64,000 nt of DNA from Prorocentrum cordatum (GCA_963575745.1 CAUYUJ010016488.1:62001-126000), one strand, 5' to 3'; shown: positions 1-10,432, counted from the stretch's first letter. Made by a program: numbers and translations. The notes: generated by a model not told the origin, from the letters alone.

Positions 1-1420
1 AGGGTTCGCGTGCAGTTCCACCCTCCATGTCGGCGCACCCCTCACACGTTTCGTGGCCTCATGGGGTGCCCCACCGAAGGCCCCAGTGGCAGGGTCCGCA
101 TGCAATTCCACCCTCCATTTCGGCGCACCCCTCACACGCTTCGTGGCCCCATCGGGTGCTCCACCGAAGGCCCCAGTGGCAGGGTCCGCATGCAGTTCCA
201 CCCTCCATGTCGGCGCACCCCTCACACGCTTCGTGGCCCCATGGGGTGCTCCCCCGAAGGCCCCAGTGGCAGGGTCCGCATGCAGTTCCACCCTCCATTT
301 CGGCGCACCCCTCACACGTTTCGTGGCCCCATAGGGTGCTCCACCGAAGGCCCCAGTGGCAGGGTCCGCATGCAGTTCCACCCCCATTTCGGCGCACCCC
401 TCACACGTTTCGTGGCCCCATAGGGTGCTCCACCGAAGGCCCCAGTGGCAGGGTCCGCATGCAGTTCCACCCTCCATTTCGGCGCACCCTCACACGTTTC
501 GTGGCCCCATGGGGTGCCCCACCGAAGGCCCCAGTGGCAGGGTCCGCATGCAGTTCCACCCTGCATTTCGGCGCACCCCTCACACGCTTCGTGGCCCCAT
601 AGGGTGCTCCACCGAAGGCCCCAGTGGCAGGGTCCGCATGCAGTTCCACCCTGCATTTCGGCGCACCCTTCACACGCTTCGTGGCCCCATGGGGTGCCAC
701 GCCGAAGTCCACAGTTGGCAGGGTCCGCATCGCAGTTCCACCCTCCCCACATTCGGCGCATCTCACCCACTCTTCGTGGCCCATAGGATTNNNNNNNNNN
801 NNNNNNNNNNNNNNNNNNNNNNNNNNNNNNNNNNNNNNNNNNNNNNNNNNNNNNNNNNNNNNNNNNNNNNNNNNNNNNNNNNNNNNNNNNTGGCAGGGTC
901 CGCGTGCAGTTCCACCTCCATTTCGGCGCACCCCTCACACGTTTCGTGGCCCCATAGGGTGCTCCACCGAAGGCCCCAGTGACAGGGTTCGTATGCAATT
1001 CCACCCCCATGTCGGCGCACCCCTCACACGTTTCGTGGCCCCATAGGGTGCTCCACCGAAGGCCCCAGTGGCAGGGTCCGCGTGCAGTTCCACCCTCCAT
1101 TTCGGCGCACCCCTCACACGTTTCGTGGCCCCATAGGGTGCTCCACCGAAGGCCCCAGTGGCAGGGTCCGAGTGCAGTTCCACCTCCATTTCGGCGCACC
1201 CCTCACACGTTTCGTGGCCCCATAGGGTGCTCCACCGAAGGCCCCAGTGACAGGGTTCGTATGCAATTCCACCCCCATGTCGGCGCACCCCTCACACGTT
1301 TCGTGGCCCCATAGGGTGCTCCACCGAAGGCCCCAATGGCAGCGCCCGCGTGCCGCCGCCATCTCGCTTCGGCGCACCCCTCACACGTTTCGCCCCCCAC
1401 GAGCTACCCACCGAAGGCGC
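1..1420. repeat. 90-bp satellite array (copy 1)
   Basis: About 14-15 tandem copies of a ~90-bp unit (for example the phrase AGGGTCCGCA recurs at 91, 181, 271 and 361). Some units differ by 1-2 bases. Because 90 is a multiple of three, several frames stay open through the array on both strands; these ORFs are not supported as genes. The same satellite core recurs inverted at 58640-59520 and 62350-62520. The unit degenerates after about 1340. Confidence 0.95.
791..890. other. assembly gap (100 N)
   Basis: Exactly 100 N inside the satellite array. This is a scaffold gap of conventional size, so the true array length here is unknown. Confidence 0.99.
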
Positions 1421-1535
1421 TACTCACGACTGCGGCACTCGCAACTGCATATGGTTGGGTCCTTCGCCAATATAGTTCTGCTCTGTACGCCCGGAAAGGG
1501 TACGGAAACGATGGGCACAATGCCCAACAACAAAT

Positions 1536-1660
1536 GTCGTCCCAAACCAACAGCGGCCGCTGTTGGGCAGGCGGCCTTCTGTCTCAAGTGGACACAAGCC
1601 GCGGCGGCGCGGACAGCGAGCCCTGTTCAAAATGAACAGGAACTGCTGTTGGGCATTGTG
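1536..1660 (+). repeat. short dispersed element, family G copy 1
   Basis: Contains CTGTTGGGCAGGCGGCCT and GACAGCGAGCCCTGTTCAAA. The same ordered blocks occur inverted at 19262-19350 and direct at 19716-19805. Identity is loose. Possibly an introner-like element; its ends are not defined. Confidence 0.55.
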
Positions 1661-2184
1661 CACATTCTTGCCGTGTCGTTCGTGCCGATCTGCGTCGGGG
1701 AAAGCGGAGAGAACTTCTCAGGCCGGGGGACTTCCGAACCTGCTGAAAAAGCCCACCCCGTCTCACTTCAGCCCCAGGCTCGCCGTCGACCCCGGGGGAA
1801 GCGTTCGGGACCTCTGGGGCCAAGGACTTACAAAATCACATCAGCGGGTGTCAAGGAGGAGGAGAAGGAGGAAGAGGAAATGGCGCTGAGACTCAGTCCC
1901 CGGAAGCTCAAGCAGCCGAAACTCGGCCGACACTTGGGAGAGCCAGTCGCTGGAGCTCGTGCTCCTGCGAGGGCGCGGGTCCAGCTGGATGCTCCCTCGA
2001 GCACCGCTGCACATCTGCGGATCGTCTACGAGAAAGGGGTGGGGATCTCGCCATGGAGGGAACGGGTTCTGCAGGAAGCGAGCCCTGATGCCTCGGGCCT
2101 CTCCCAACAACAGCCTTTCACCCCGAGTTCTCCCCTACGGACCAGGGACCTGCGGAGGGGCCAGGGGCCCGACCACCAGAAGGG
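1661..2184. other. no gene recognised
   Basis: Open frames exist on both strands but none resembles a known family. A short purine-rich run lies at 1855-1885. Nothing else stands out. Confidence 0.5.
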
Positions 2185-2290
2185 GCTCGACCACAAGAAA
2201 CCTTCCACAAGAAACCTTCCACACGCCCTGCAAACAACCTTACAGTAGGGGCTCGACCACAAGAAACCTTCCACAAGAAACCCAACCCTG
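2185..2290 (+). repeat. short tandem repeat (GGGCTCGACCACAAGAAACC)
   Basis: The phrase GGGCTCGACCACAAGAAACC followed by TTCCACAAGAAACC occurs twice (about 2186 and 2249), with an extra internal copy of the shorter phrase. No coding signal. Confidence 0.8.
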
Positions 2291-2959
2291 GAACTCCAGG
2301 ACGTCCGTTGGTTTTTGGTGTTGGAGCGTCGCGCTCTACACGGCAAAACCATCGAAACCCAAGCCCAGGGCACCCTGGAGGCAAGCAGGGTGTTTCTTGG
2401 CATGGGTTTCCAGTGTATGCTGAAGTTGCCCCCCCGTTACCCGTCTGACCCGAGGTGGCTGGCCGCCAAGGCGCGCGTTCAGAGCAACCAACCATCTGCA
2501 TGGCATGGGATTCCAAATCTCCGGCCATTGCTCAACCATCTGTCTTCATCTACTTTGTATCGTCGTATGGGGGCCGCCTTCCCTGGACCGACGTGACGAG
2601 AAACTAGGCCTTGGTCTGGGGCTCATTCTCTTAACGTCAGAACGGGGGCTTGCGGTTATTTCTCTCGAGGTTGCTCTCGCCAATCTCCTCAATCCTCCGC
2701 CCTCTGGGATCCCGACTTTGGAAGGCCAAACGGTGCAAGGCAATGTTTGTTTCGTCTGCCTCGCAGGTCGAAAACCGCGATTCGAAAACAACACCAAACG
2801 TCAAATGTGCTTTGTATACTCTATATAAATGTATATACATATGTATGTGATCCAGCGTGGACCCAAAACGGTGTGTTTCTAAAAATATACGTTGTGCATT
2901 TTCGGTATACGGGGATATTTCCGGTGTCATTTCCGACGATTTCGGTACCCAGGGACAGG
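2291..2959. other. no gene recognised
   Basis: Mixed-composition DNA with an AT-richer island around 2815-2900 (TATATAAATGTATATACATA). No family match was seen in any frame. Confidence 0.5.
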
Positions 2960-3135
2960 GGGGTATAGAAAACTCCACTTCCGGAGTCCCGACCGCCCAA
3001 GACAGCCCAAGAGGAAGCCAAGAGAGGCCTCAGAGGCCCACTGGACAATGCAAGAGGGCCCAGAATCGCCGAAACATCGCTCGAACCGCCCAAGATGCCC
3101 CGAAGACAGTTCCAGAAACCTCCACGACGTCCCCA
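2960..3135. repeat. degenerate CCCAAGA-type repeat
   Basis: Irregular ~10-bp repeats of the CCCAAGAGG/GGCCCA type. They resemble the larger arrays at 21215-21860, 63740-64000, 5270-5420 and (inverted) 54170-54350. Confidence 0.6.
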
Positions 3136-3654
3136 AGTCTCACCCCCCCTGGATCGGCGGCACTGGCCGGAGGCCAGCCCAATATACGTTGTGCAATCTA
3201 GCTGGTGGTGGACTCTACGTGGTGCAACCAATTTCTGTTTGCAGTGACCTGTCCACTCCACTGCTCGCGCAATCACCCCACCCAGCCACCCGCAACTTGG
3301 TTTGCAAAACCCTTGCGACGGCGAGTGCGATGAGTGCTCGGAGTTGGCTGGTGCATGTACGCGGCCGCGCTAGCCCGCGCATGCTCGCGCGCGCAGCGAC
3401 CAAATAGTTTGGCGCTGGCGACGCGGCCGCGGTGGCGCTGACCGTTGGGCACTTTCCCCAACGGGCACTTCAGTGCGAGTTGGCGACTTGAGCGGGCGCG
3501 GTATCATGGCAACGTCGACAACGGTAGAGGCGATGATGGTGGTAGCGATGCTGATGACGATGATGGCAGCGACGACAGCAAGGCCAATGCTGGCGCCGAT
3601 GCCCATCACGCCGACGACGATGATGGCGCCCTCGCGTCGGCGATGAAGGTTTTG
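3136..3654. other. no gene recognised
   Basis: No protein family or repeat family identified. A GATGATGG-rich patch lies at 3530-3630. Confidence 0.45.
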
Positions 3655-4290
3655 GAGGGAGTTCGACATGCTCCCGCGGCCGACGCGCGAGTAGCCCGCA
3701 CGGCAACATGTGACACGGATCGTGCCACCCAACACGTGCGAAAGGGCGATCGAATGATTTCGACGTGCGGCGCGAGGGGCACGTTTGGCAGATTTATGAA
3801 AGAAAAAAAAAACCTATGGTTTTTTGTTTTTAAGAATCAGCAGGAGCGCGAGCGCAAGCATTTTTGGCAACTGATGTTGCACAACCCTGGTGTTTTACGT
3901 GTGTTCGGGGCACTGTTTTTTTAAAAACGGACGATACCGCAAGTGATTGAATGATTCCGGCATGCGCGCGACGACGCGCGCGTGTACACTTCGTCCCGTC
4001 TGTTGCAAGAGAGTATTGCGACAACACTCGCGCAAGGGCGTTCGAGCGATCCCGACATGCGCGCGCGAGGGGCCAGATTGGTAGCCAGTTATGAAAATGT
4101 TGAAAAACATATGTTTGTCTTGCGAATTCGCAAGAGCCTGGGCGCAAGATGTTTTTGTGCTTTGATAATCTTGTTGCGAAGCCATATGTTCTTGTATGTG
4201 TTCGGGCCACCCGATTTTGCATTCCCTACGACACCTAAGGTTGCTGAAGGATTTCGGCATGCGCGCGCGACGTCGCGCGCGCGTGTACTT
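3655..4290 (+). repeat. ~290-bp tandem duplication
   Basis: Blocks recur at a spacing of about 290 bp. CGACATGC/CGGCATGCGCGCG occurs near 3665, 3955 and 4255. The phrase leading to TTTTTGTTTT and GTGTTCGGG(C/G)CAC occurs near 3905 and 4198. Copies are diverged. Confidence 0.6.
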
Positions 4291-4514
4291 CGATTTCTGT
4301 GTGCCAGGGATGCTTGAAAACTGATGCTTTATGATCGACGAGTGGGCACATACCTTTTTGCAGAGGATGAAGGAGACGGATATTTGGCTGCCTGAGACGA
4401 TATGAATTCATGTTAGGGGTGGACGATGGGGCAAAATCGAATGTAAGTTGCAATGCGAGAAAGGGGGCCGTTAATTCCCGAGGCATGGGGGGAGATCCTA
4501 TTATTCTTCTAGAA

Positions 4515-5050
4515 CGTAGAATCTGAGTGGTGCAATACATGTTGTGCAATATAAGGTAAGCTAGGTATGTTGTGCAATATGTGAGCCGAGAAACGATGTG
4601 CGACAATCTATGTGATGTGCGCCATATGTGTTGCAATCGACGTGGTTTCATATACATGAATATATACATATATACATACACCTATGTATTTACGCACAAC
4701 TATACGTATACACATATACGTATAAATGGCGCAGTGTATGTGGTGCAACGCATGCTGCGCAACCAAGGCAATGCAATCGACGTGGTGCAGTCTATGTTGG
4801 TCACTCTTCTATGGCGTGCAATATGTCGAGCCATAGTGGGTCAATAGGTGTGGTGCAATCTACGTGGAACAACATGCGTTGCGCACTGTATGTTGCGAAC
4901 GTGTGCAGTGCATTAGGTGTGTTGCAACATGCGTTGTGTAATTTTTGTGATGCAATCGACATGGTGCAATCTGTGCGGTGTATCCAATGTGGGGCAGCCT
5001 ACGTTGTGCAATATATGTGGTTAAGTCTAGGTTGTGCAATCTAGGTGGGG
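4515..5050 (+). repeat. GTGCAAT-rich degenerate repeat with AT island
   Basis: The heptamer GTGCAAT or GTTGCAA recurs every ~15-40 bp, usually as TGGTGCAATCTA or TTGTGCAATCTA. It surrounds an AT island at 4650-4730 made of TATACATATA-type steps. It is too irregular to be a clean satellite. No ORF resembles a protein. Confidence 0.6.
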
Positions 5051-5220
5051 AGGGGGCGGCGACGGGGCGGCGACGGCCCAGACGACGGGCGGCGACGAGG
5101 CGGCGACGGCGAGCACGGAGCCGCCAGAACGCCACCCAGGGCCAGACGACGGGCGGCGACGAGGCGGCGACGGGGCGGCGACGGTGAGCACAGAGCCGCC
5201 AGAACGCCAGCCAGGCCCAT
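5045..5220 (+). repeat. GGCGGCGACG minisatellite
   Basis: A ~90-bp composite unit built from GGCGACG, then GAGCACGGAGCCGCCAGAACG, is present about twice (5060-5145 and 5148-5215). Confidence 0.75.
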
Positions 5221-5570
5221 TTCGTCGAAGTGAAACGAGAACCCCTAAGTGTAACCAATGCTCTCGGAATATACATTTGTGGCATCCAAGACGCTCCCTG
5301 AAGGGGCGACGCCTTCGTCCACCACCCGACGAGGACGGACGAGGCCCGTAGAGGCGTCCAAGACAGCCCAAGAGGTCTCCAAGAGGCTTCCGAAAGGGCC
5401 TACGAGACCCCGAAGGCGAAGGCAGGACCCTAACGGGCATACGACATCCTCAACCAAGGAAGAAGACCAAGATGACCGCAGCGACAGAGGCGCGCCTCGA
5501 ACCAGCCAACGCGTGTGCGACTGGCTTCGAATAGGTGACCTCGTCCCTCGCTCCGATTTGCGCATGGGTG
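5221..5570. other. no gene; CCAAGA-like patch
   Basis: Contains a short CCAAGACAGCCCAAGAGG-type patch at 5355-5400, related to the repeat at 2960-3135. No recognisable gene. Confidence 0.45.
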
Positions 5571-5574
5571 GCAA

Positions 5575-5770
5575 TCTCCTCCTCTTTCTGCTCCTCCTCC
5601 TCCTCCTTCTCCTCCTCCTCCTCCTCCTCCTCCTCCTCCTCCTCTTCCTCATCCTCTCCATCGCTCTGTCCCTCTCTGCCACTCTCCCTCTCATCCGCCC
5701 ACTCCCCATCTCTCCTCCTCGTTTTTTCCACCGTCTTCCCATACCATCCCATCCGCCCCCCACCCACGAG
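5575..5770 (+). repeat. (TCC)n low-complexity array
   Basis: Almost pure TCC/CTC triplets at 5576-5650, then a diverged pyrimidine-rich tail. Apparent leucine or serine ORFs here are artefacts of the repeat. Confidence 0.9.
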
Positions 5771-5884
5771 GCCTCATAATCGAACCGAGAAGACGGACAA
5801 AATGTATCGGATCGGCGGCAATCGGCAACTGAGTCGGGAAAAGTCGAAACTGCAGACATTGGCAGGCTAGTAGGCTCCAATTGA

Positions 5885-5972
5885 AACGTCGAATCCAACA
5901 TCGGAATCCGAAATCGAGTCGAATCGGAATCGGAATCCATCGAAATCGAATCGAATCGAATCGGAGGAATCG
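5885..5972 (+). repeat. GAATC short tandem repeat
   Basis: Repeats of GAATC with variants (GAATCGGAATCC, ATCGAATCGAATCG). A 5-6 bp microsatellite of unusual motif for this window. Confidence 0.8.
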
Positions 5973-5984
5973 CAATGAACCCTG

Positions 5985-6310
5985 CCCCCCCTCGTCTTCC
6001 CTCCCCCTTCCCTCCTCCTCCTCCGTCTTGTCCTCTTCATCCTGCTCCTGCCACCTCGCCTCCTCCTCCTCCTCCTCCTCCTCCTCCTCCTGCTCGTCCT
6101 CCTCTTCCTCCTCCTCCTCCTCCTCCTCCTCCTCCTCCTCCTCCTCCTCCTCCTCCTCCTCCTCCCCCCTCCTACCCTTGCCACCTACGTGTATGCACCT
6201 CCTGCCCCCCTCTTGCTCCCTCCTCCTCCTGCTCCCTCCTCCTCCTCCTCCTCCTCCTCCTCCTCCTCCTTATCCTCCTCCTTCTTTCCCTCCTGTCCCT
6301 CCTCCTTGAC
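5985..6310 (+). repeat. (TCC)n low-complexity arrays
   Basis: Two near-pure TCC runs (about 6058-6170 and 6222-6272) within pyrimidine-rich DNA. No coding support. Confidence 0.9.
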
Positions 6311-6650
6311 CCTCCTCGCTTCGAGGGGCTGTGGTCGGAACGCGAGATGCGCGCGCCTCTCGGTCAATTGTGGTTGGCGCGAGCTCCCTCCTCCCTCATC
6401 CTCCCTCGTCGGCTGCTGCTGATTGCAGGTTCCCCTGGCCCAAGGTGCCCCAAGCTCTTCGCCCAATTCTGGGGCCCAGTGGGGCCCCCTGGGGCTCGTG
6501 AGTAGAGGAGGGACGCGAAGCTGCCCCAGGATGAGGGCCCGGGGCGAGCGACCCTCGGACTAAGTCCAGGGCGGGGAGGGTGACTCGTGGAGCTTCCCAG
6601 ATAGCGAAGCAGCGAAAGCTAAGAGCAACACAGGATTACTTCTGGGCCAG
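6311..6650. other. no gene recognised
   Basis: Mixed GC-rich DNA. No conserved protein or repeat was identified. Confidence 0.4.
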
Positions 6651-6651
6651 A

Positions 6652-6679
6652 TGGCTCGAAACATCTCGACGGACATATT
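6652..6679 (+). repeat. 28-bp direct repeat flanking the RT gene (left copy)
   Basis: GGCTCGAAACATCTCGACGG and the following bases match 10005-10032 with only a few differences. The two copies bracket the reverse transcriptase gene and its two (GGA)n arrays. Confidence 0.7.
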
Positions 6680-6681
6680 GG

Positions 6682-6712
6682 CTTAAGGTCGGGCATGTCC
6701 CCCTACAGGCGG
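6682..6712 (+). repeat. solo left terminus of introner family A
   Basis: TTAAGGTCGGGCATGTCC followed by CCCTACAGGCGGA matches the left terminal repeat of complete family A copies (13502, 17115, 24763). The copy breaks off exactly where a (GGA)n array begins, so the array may have grown from the GGCGGA at the end of the terminal repeat (inference). Confidence 0.75.
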
Positions 6713-6860
6713 AGGAGGAGGAGGAGGCGGAGGAGGAGGATAGAGGAGGAAGAGGAGGAGGAGGAGGAGAAGAAGGAGGAGAAGGAGGAGGAAGAGGAAG
6801 AGGAGGAGAAGGAGGACGATGGAGGAGGAGGGGGAGGAGGAGGAGGAGGAACGATCGCGA
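6713..6860 (+). repeat. (GGA)n array
   Basis: Interrupted GGA triplets. It lies just beyond the 3' end of the minus-strand RT gene and would read (TCC)n in the sense direction. Confidence 0.9.
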
Positions 6861-7016
6861 AGCGAATCCGAAAAACGAGGGGGAGGACGGGCGGCGCGGG
6901 TGCGTGGGCTGTCCTGCGTGAGGAAGCCGTTGTCGGGGGCGGCCGCGCGCGGGCGCGCCGCTCGCCGCTGACGCACGCACACACACACCCACTTAGGGGC
7001 CCCGCCCCCCCACAAC

Positions 7017-9761
7017 TTAATTAGGACCGACCCCGATCCTACGCAACCTGGGATAATGGGTGTCGGCGCCCCCCGACGCATCTCCCCACGCGAGTAGGGG
7101 CATGTCAGGAGTGCCGCAACCAAAAAACTCCCCATCGAACTCCTCATTGGGGTGACTGCTAATCCAAATCTCCTCGTCGGGAGGCGGGGAAACCTCAAGC
7201 ATGTGAGACGGGATGAGCCCCCTAAGCCAATAACACTCGAGACTATCAGACTCAGCCAGAGCACGGGGAATGAGATCCTCTGAGGCTTCAAAGGCTCTGG
7301 AGTCCCGATTACACTCGCACTGCCAAAATCTATGCTTGGGCGTCTCAGGGCCTCCCCTACACCTACGGCACTCGGCTGGGATATCATGCCCTTGTGCGTT
7401 TTTGCGCGCCGCGGGCCAGGCCCCGCCCACTGCAATGCACACCATGAGTTCCGACAACTTCCGACCGCACTCGGGGGCCTGCTCCAGCTGGTAAAGGTAG
7501 CGCCGCAGCGAGAAGTTGTCCACCCCTCGCTCCATGCCGTCCCCGCAGAAGCCCTTGGAGGCCTCCAGCCAAAGTTGCTGTTGGAGGGTGCCAGCAAAGG
7601 CATCGATCAGCTCGCCTGCCTGGTCGAACGCTTCGAAGGCCTGCGAGCCGAAGTTCCATCCGTGCTGGAGTCCATCAGGGCCCGTCGGAGGATACCACTC
7701 CGTGGGGGATCGCAACTCCCACTCGGCTCCCAACATATAGTGAATAAGATCTGACAGTGGACCCCGAACGTGGCGAGCCCGATTGGACGGCAAGGTGGAA
7801 GTAAACTGCTGCGCCAGATCCTGCCACACCAGGCCCACGGAGTGCCTCATCTGCGGGGAATCCAACCAGCACTTGAACCACTGCTCTACACATTGACGAG
7901 GAAGAGCATACCCTGGATCTGCTCCAGGCGCTCGAATGTCGAGCAGGGTCGTGAGGCAACGACCGCGCCTATGACCAGAAACTCCGCCCAGTCGTCGGCG
8001 CAACTGCACCAGCGAGGCCTGCGGCAAGCCCAGCACCTGGCGGCCGTGCCGCGCACCTGCCTGTGGCCCCGCCAACTCCACCTTCTTCAAAATACGAAAC
8101 CGTCGAGACGAAGCCGCAAACCTCTTGATGGTGAAATGCTGCTTCTTCGTGTCCCGCATGCGCTTCTGCCTAGTAGCCCGACCATGCCGACGCCCACACG
8201 AGAGATCGACCCCCAGGTAGGCCATCTGCTTGGCACATTGGATCTCGATGCCACGCTTCTTCAAAGCCCTGACCACAGCACGAGCATCCGCCATAGAAGA
8301 ACAAGACACCGTGCTCTTGTTGGCCAGCGTGAGCTTGACATCGTCGATCAGCGCCTGTCGCACATGAGCTCCAGAGCCAACTGCCGACTGCGAAAGATCA
8401 TCGATCCACAAACGCTCCGAAAGTCCAGGATGCATGACCGTCAAGCGCTCCATGACCAGGCTGGTGACGCACCGCGCAAAGAGCGTGCCACTGCGGAGCC
8501 CTTGCACGATGCTCCGAGTGGCCTGGAAGGGGAGCGACACCGCGTCACCTTGGTCTAGCATCCTCGGGCTTGCACATATCTGAAGTTCCAATCCTAACAT
8601 TACTGCTGGGAACCCGTACCGAAAGGCACCCCTGACAAGAACATCCCACTCCATCATGTCATAATAGCTCTGACTATCCATCAATGCGTGACCGTTGGCC
8701 ATCTTGAGCCTAGTGTACAGCTCTTCGTTCAACGCCTTCATGTACGCCTCGCGGAGGGCGCTGTTGCCCTTCACCGCAGCATCCCAGTCGGGCTGAGAGG
8801 AGGTAGCCCACCTCTGTACTACTGGTTCGCGTGCCAGACTCCACACCCTGCAAATCATGCAGATCAATCCTATGACGCGAAACTGGCCTACGGTCTTCTT
8901 GGCTAATAACTTACCCACGACCCCCATGAGCTGCCAAGGCCATGTCTGACAATCCTCAAACATGTTGTATAATTGAGCTAATCCAGTCAGCGCGGCATCC
9001 GGCAGCCTCTCCAGATCGATGGGAGATAAACGATCCAATCCCATCCCCGCGCGCGCCTTCATCACCTTCAGTGCACGACGAATATCTTCTAAAGAAAGAG
9101 GATCCAAAGGTTCTTCTCGGGCCCGCGCGTGGATGGTCTCGAACAACTTCACAGCATGACTGCATGTCATATCAAGAGATGTCCATAGCTTGTGATACTT
9201 CTCTGCACGGTGCTCCACCACATCCTTGGGATGGCATACCGTCTCGCCGTTCACGACCACACTATGACTCCTATTCGGCTGCTCCTTGGTGGCTCGAAAG
9301 AGCCCTCCTGTAAACTCATTCTGCTGAATCCACTGCTTGAAGTCCGCGAACGACGCCGAAAGTGCTCGAGACCGAGCCCTGCAAGCAATACGGGCGGCTT
9401 CTTTGGTGAACAACTCGAGCTGCGCCAAAGGGATCTCATGGAGACTCTGTAACACTGACACCCACAGGGGCCATGACGTCGCATCCTTGTGCGTGCCAAT
9501 CATCTTCTGAACACCATCGGGGAAGTGGCCTGCTAACTTACGAGCTGCTTCACACAGCACTTGAACTTGGGGTTTTCCGTTATCACGCTTAACATGTTTG
9601 GCGACCTTGCCGACAACAACCGAGATGCGCTCCCACCAATTCGCGATGGCATCCTGGAAGGGCATGTCCCGAAAATGAGTCGACTGCCGCACTGGATGCA
9701 CTGACATGGTCGGTCCTCTGGCCCTGGATGGGCCTGCGCCTACCTGCTCGTCCAGATGCAT
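7017..9761 (-). CDS. non-LTR retrotransposon reverse transcriptase with truncated RNase H
   Basis: Reverse transcriptase of a LINE-like retroelement, about 914 aa from the first in-frame ATG (9761) after the spliced-leader relic. The frame also runs open through the flanking GGA array, but that part is repeat-derived. Motifs in order: ARAGMGLDRLSP (RT1-like, ~9050), FRVIGLICMICRVW (RT2), SIVQGLRSGTLF (RT5-like, the usual QG..SG..F shape, ~8510) and LWIDDLS (the catalytic double Asp, ~8400). A CRRC...HRFWQCEC zinc cluster (~7310-7370) and AWGDASGG (~7085) follow; the latter is the first strand and first Asp of an RNase H. The frame stops 15 codons later at TAA, so RNase H is truncated. No endonuclease domain is present. 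The frame has no internal stop, so it is either recent or under constraint. Confidence 0.85.
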   Translation of the reverse strand: MHLDEQVGAGPSRARGPTMSVHPVRQSTHFRDMPFQDAIANWWERISVVVGKVAKHVKRDNGKPQVQVLCEAARKLAGHFPDGVQKMIGTHKDATSWPLWVSVLQSLHEIPLAQLELFTKEAARIACRARSRALSASFADFKQWIQQNEFTGGLFRATKEQPNRSHSVVVNGETVCHPKDVVEHRAEKYHKLWTSLDMTCSHAVKLFETIHARAREEPLDPLSLEDIRRALKVMKARAGMGLDRLSPIDLERLPDAALTGLAQLYNMFEDCQTWPWQLMGVVGKLLAKKTVGQFRVIGLICMICRVWSLAREPVVQRWATSSQPDWDAAVKGNSALREAYMKALNEELYTRLKMANGHALMDSQSYYDMMEWDVLVRGAFRYGFPAVMLGLELQICASPRMLDQGDAVSLPFQATRSIVQGLRSGTLFARCVTSLVMERLTVMHPGLSERLWIDDLSQSAVGSGAHVRQALIDDVKLTLANKSTVSCSSMADARAVVRALKKRGIEIQCAKQMAYLGVDLSCGRRHGRATRQKRMRDTKKQHFTIKRFAASSRRFRILKKVELAGPQAGARHGRQVLGLPQASLVQLRRRLGGVSGHRRGRCLTTLLDIRAPGADPGYALPRQCVEQWFKCWLDSPQMRHSVGLVWQDLAQQFTSTLPSNRARHVRGPLSDLIHYMLGAEWELRSPTEWYPPTGPDGLQHGWNFGSQAFEAFDQAGELIDAFAGTLQQQLWLEASKGFCGDGMERGVDNFSLRRYLYQLEQAPECGRKLSELMVCIAVGGAWPAARKNAQGHDIPAECRRCRGGPETPKHRFWQCECNRDSRAFEASEDLIPRALAESDSLECYWLRGLIPSHMLEVSPPPDEEIWISSHPNEEFDGEFFGCGTPDMPLLAWGDASGGADTHYPRLRRIGVGPN

Positions 9762-9898
9762 CTCCTCCACTGCTGTAATCCATGCCGAGAAAGCGCCGCT
9801 GACCGCCAGCACATACTGGCCTCCAACACGGAATGACAACGACTGTAGGATGGGTGTCCAAACGTCGTCAAGGGAGTGTGAATGGAAGCCAGAATTGG

Positions 9899-9917
9899 CT
9901 TGAGCCAAGGCTACGGA
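9899..9917 (-). other. relic of the dinoflagellate spliced leader
   Basis: The minus strand reads TCCGTAGCC then TTGGCTCAAG. This is the conserved dinoflagellate spliced leader with a 3-nt deletion in its central ATTTT tract. It lies directly upstream of the RT reading frame and directly beside a (GGA)n array. Such relics are known marks of trans-spliced mRNA that was reverse-transcribed back into the genome. The leader match is from memory of the published sequence; the position is seen directly. Confidence 0.8.
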
Positions 9918-10002
9918 GAGGAGGAGGAGGAGGAGGAGGAGGAGGAGGAGGAGGAGGAGGAGGAGGAGGAGGAGGAGGAGGAGGAGGAGGAGGAGGAGGA
10001 GT
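9918..10002 (+). repeat. (GGA)n array
   Basis: Near-perfect run of about 28 GGA triplets beside the spliced-leader relic. Frames reading Glu, Gly or Leu through it are artefacts. Confidence 0.95.
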
Positions 10003-10004
10003 TG

Positions 10005-10032
10005 GCTCGAAAAATCTCGACGGACAAATTGG
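10005..10032 (+). repeat. 28-bp direct repeat flanking the RT gene (right copy)
   Basis: GGCTCGAAAAATCTCGACGG and the following bases match 6652-6679. Candidate boundary of a ~3.3-kb duplicated or inserted unit. Confidence 0.7.
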
Positions 10033-10119
10033 GTGCGCTGGAGGCCGTGGACGCCTCCTCGGCAATCCTGGGGGGGGGGCACCTCTCGGGCCACGGGCAC
10101 GCCCAGCAGCGCGCAGCCT

Positions 10120-10432
10120 CGTCCCGCCTCGTCCTCCCCCCTCCTCCGCCTCCCCCCCCTCGTCCTCCCTCGTCCTCCCTCGTCCCCCGTCCTCCCTCGT
10201 CCTCTCCCTTCCTCCCCCATCCTCCCTCGCCCTCCCTCGCCCCGCCTCCTCCCTCGTCTTCCCGCCTCCTCCCTCGTCCTCCCTCGTCCTCCCCCGTCCT
10301 CCCTCGTCCTCCCTCGTCCCCCGTCCTCCCCCGTCCTCCCTCGTCCTCCCCTGTCCTCCCTCGTCCTCCCTCGACCCCCCTCGTCCTCCCTCGTCCTCCC
10401 TCGTCCTCCCCCCCTCCTCCGCCCGCGCACGG
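10120..10432 (+). repeat. CCTCCCTCGTC minisatellite
   Basis: Tandem ~12-bp units, CCTCCCTCGTCC with variants such as CCCCCGTCCTCC. They give long proline/serine or RTREDEGG-type ORFs that are not genes. Confidence 0.9.

Noticed and set aside
10-1400. Many overlapping ORFs up to 295 aa on both strands
   Set aside because: They arise because the satellite period (90 bp) is a multiple of three; the peptides are themselves 30-residue repeats, and one crosses the N gap.
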